5,355 nucleotides of DNA from the NCBI GenBank assembly GCA_946612185.1, contig CAMOEP010000182.1:1-5355 (forward strand), written 5' to 3'. Source of the DNA: an uncultured Ruminococcus sp. (GTDB lineage Bacteria > Bacillota > Clostridia > Oscillospirales > Ruminococcaceae). The position numbers and the translations under genes were made by a program. This document shows positions 5,273 through 5,355 of the stretch, piece by piece. Below the pieces are notes generated by a model, which was not told the DNA's origin, did not search any database, and was given only the letters and a program-made list of their open reading frames with translations. Every line of letters begins with the position of its first letter. Position 1 is the stretch's first letter.

Positions 5273-5355
5273 AAAGAGGGGAAAAAAGGGGTTCAGGAAG
5301 GGGGTTTCAAAGGGGGAAACCTAAGGGGAAAAAGGGGGAGGAAATGCCGATTTTT
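5262..5355. repeat. 11-bp perfect inverted repeat enclosing the G-run array
   Basis: AAAAATCGGCA (5262-5272) and TGCCGATTTTT (5345-5355, the last bases of the window) are exact complements separated by 72 nt. Read in either direction, the second arm ends in T5, which gives a bidirectional terminator-like form, but the loop is much longer than usual. The right arm may extend past the window. Confidence 0.5.
5278..5338 (+). repeat. Array of six G4-5 runs in a purine-rich tract
   Basis: Runs of four or five G start at 5278, 5288, 5300, 5312, 5325 and 5334, at steps of 9-13 bp, separated mostly by A-rich spacers. The tract is strongly purine-biased on the plus strand and could form a G-quadruplex there, or a C-rich i-motif on the other strand. 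Within it, GGTTTC (5303-5308) and GAAACC (5316-5321) can form a competing 6-bp hairpin. No coding role is seen. Confidence 0.6.

Larger units (their letters stand above)
5110..5355. other. Gene-free upstream region
   Basis: No gene is supported on either strand between the VWA promoter and the window edge. Frames that stay open here lack a ribosome binding site and family resemblance. The segment holds inverted repeats built on TGCCG (5165-5207), a G-run array (5278-5338) and an 11-bp inverted repeat (5262-5355). The TGCCG pentamer appears at 5166, 5173, 5202, 5255 and 5345. Confidence 0.6.

Noticed and set aside
17..5317. CAAAGGGGGA as a 10-bp inverted repeat near both ends of the window (17-26 and 5308-5317), possibly marking element ends
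   Set aside because: The sequence is low-complexity, lies within purine-rich tracts, has no flanking duplication, and there are no mobility genes between the copies.
1..5355. CRISPR array, tRNA, rRNA, insertion sequence or phage genes
   Set aside because: No regular repeat-spacer pattern, cloverleaf, rRNA-like segment, transposase or phage protein was seen.

Overview
The window looks like a piece of a Gram-positive, cellulosome-type gut or rumen Clostridia chromosome, probably Ruminococcus or a close relative. The main reasons are a secreted protein with bacterial Ig-like (BIG2) repeats and a C-terminal type I dockerin, AAGGAG ribosome binding sites at 6-7 nt spacing, and textbook sigma-A promoters. 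The genus is an inference from these traits, not something read directly.

All four genes lie on the minus strand, so the window reads from right to left. Positions 5355-5050 form a gene-free upstream region. Its outer part is a purine-rich stretch with six runs of four or five G, and its middle part is rich in TGCCG-based inverted repeats. It ends in a perfect TTGACA-17-TATAAT promoter. That promoter drives a 471-residue protein (5049-3634) that joins a DUF2201-type putative metallopeptidase domain to a C-terminal VWA-like domain with a complete metal-ion-dependent adhesion site (MIDAS).

A second perfect-consensus promoter overlaps the 3' end of that gene and starts a compact three-gene unit. 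The first gene encodes the secreted five-repeat BIG2-dockerin protein (3579-2050). The second encodes a membrane DUF3810 protein with a HEYSH zinc-peptidase motif (2053-953), overlapping the first by 4 bp at ATGA. The third encodes a left-handed beta-helix (hexapeptide-repeat) protein resembling the acetyltransferase half of GlmU (942-277), 10 bp behind the second. The spacing suggests one transcript, with translational coupling between the first two genes.

Downstream of the unit (276-1) no gene is supported. The clearest structure there is a 66-nt, about 22-bp interrupted hairpin (183-248), which may end or stabilise the transcript or be a small structured RNA. The rest is AT-rich.

How the genes work together is not known. 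A cell-surface theme fits the operon: an exported Ig/dockerin protein, a membrane peptidase-like protein and a sugar-nucleotide-type beta-helix enzyme. The VWA gene has its own promoter, but no terminator is visible before the operon, so read-through is possible. No clearly new multi-gene system is evident. The most unusual signals are the operon's gene combination, the 183-248 hairpin, the repeats around the operon promoter and the G-run array.
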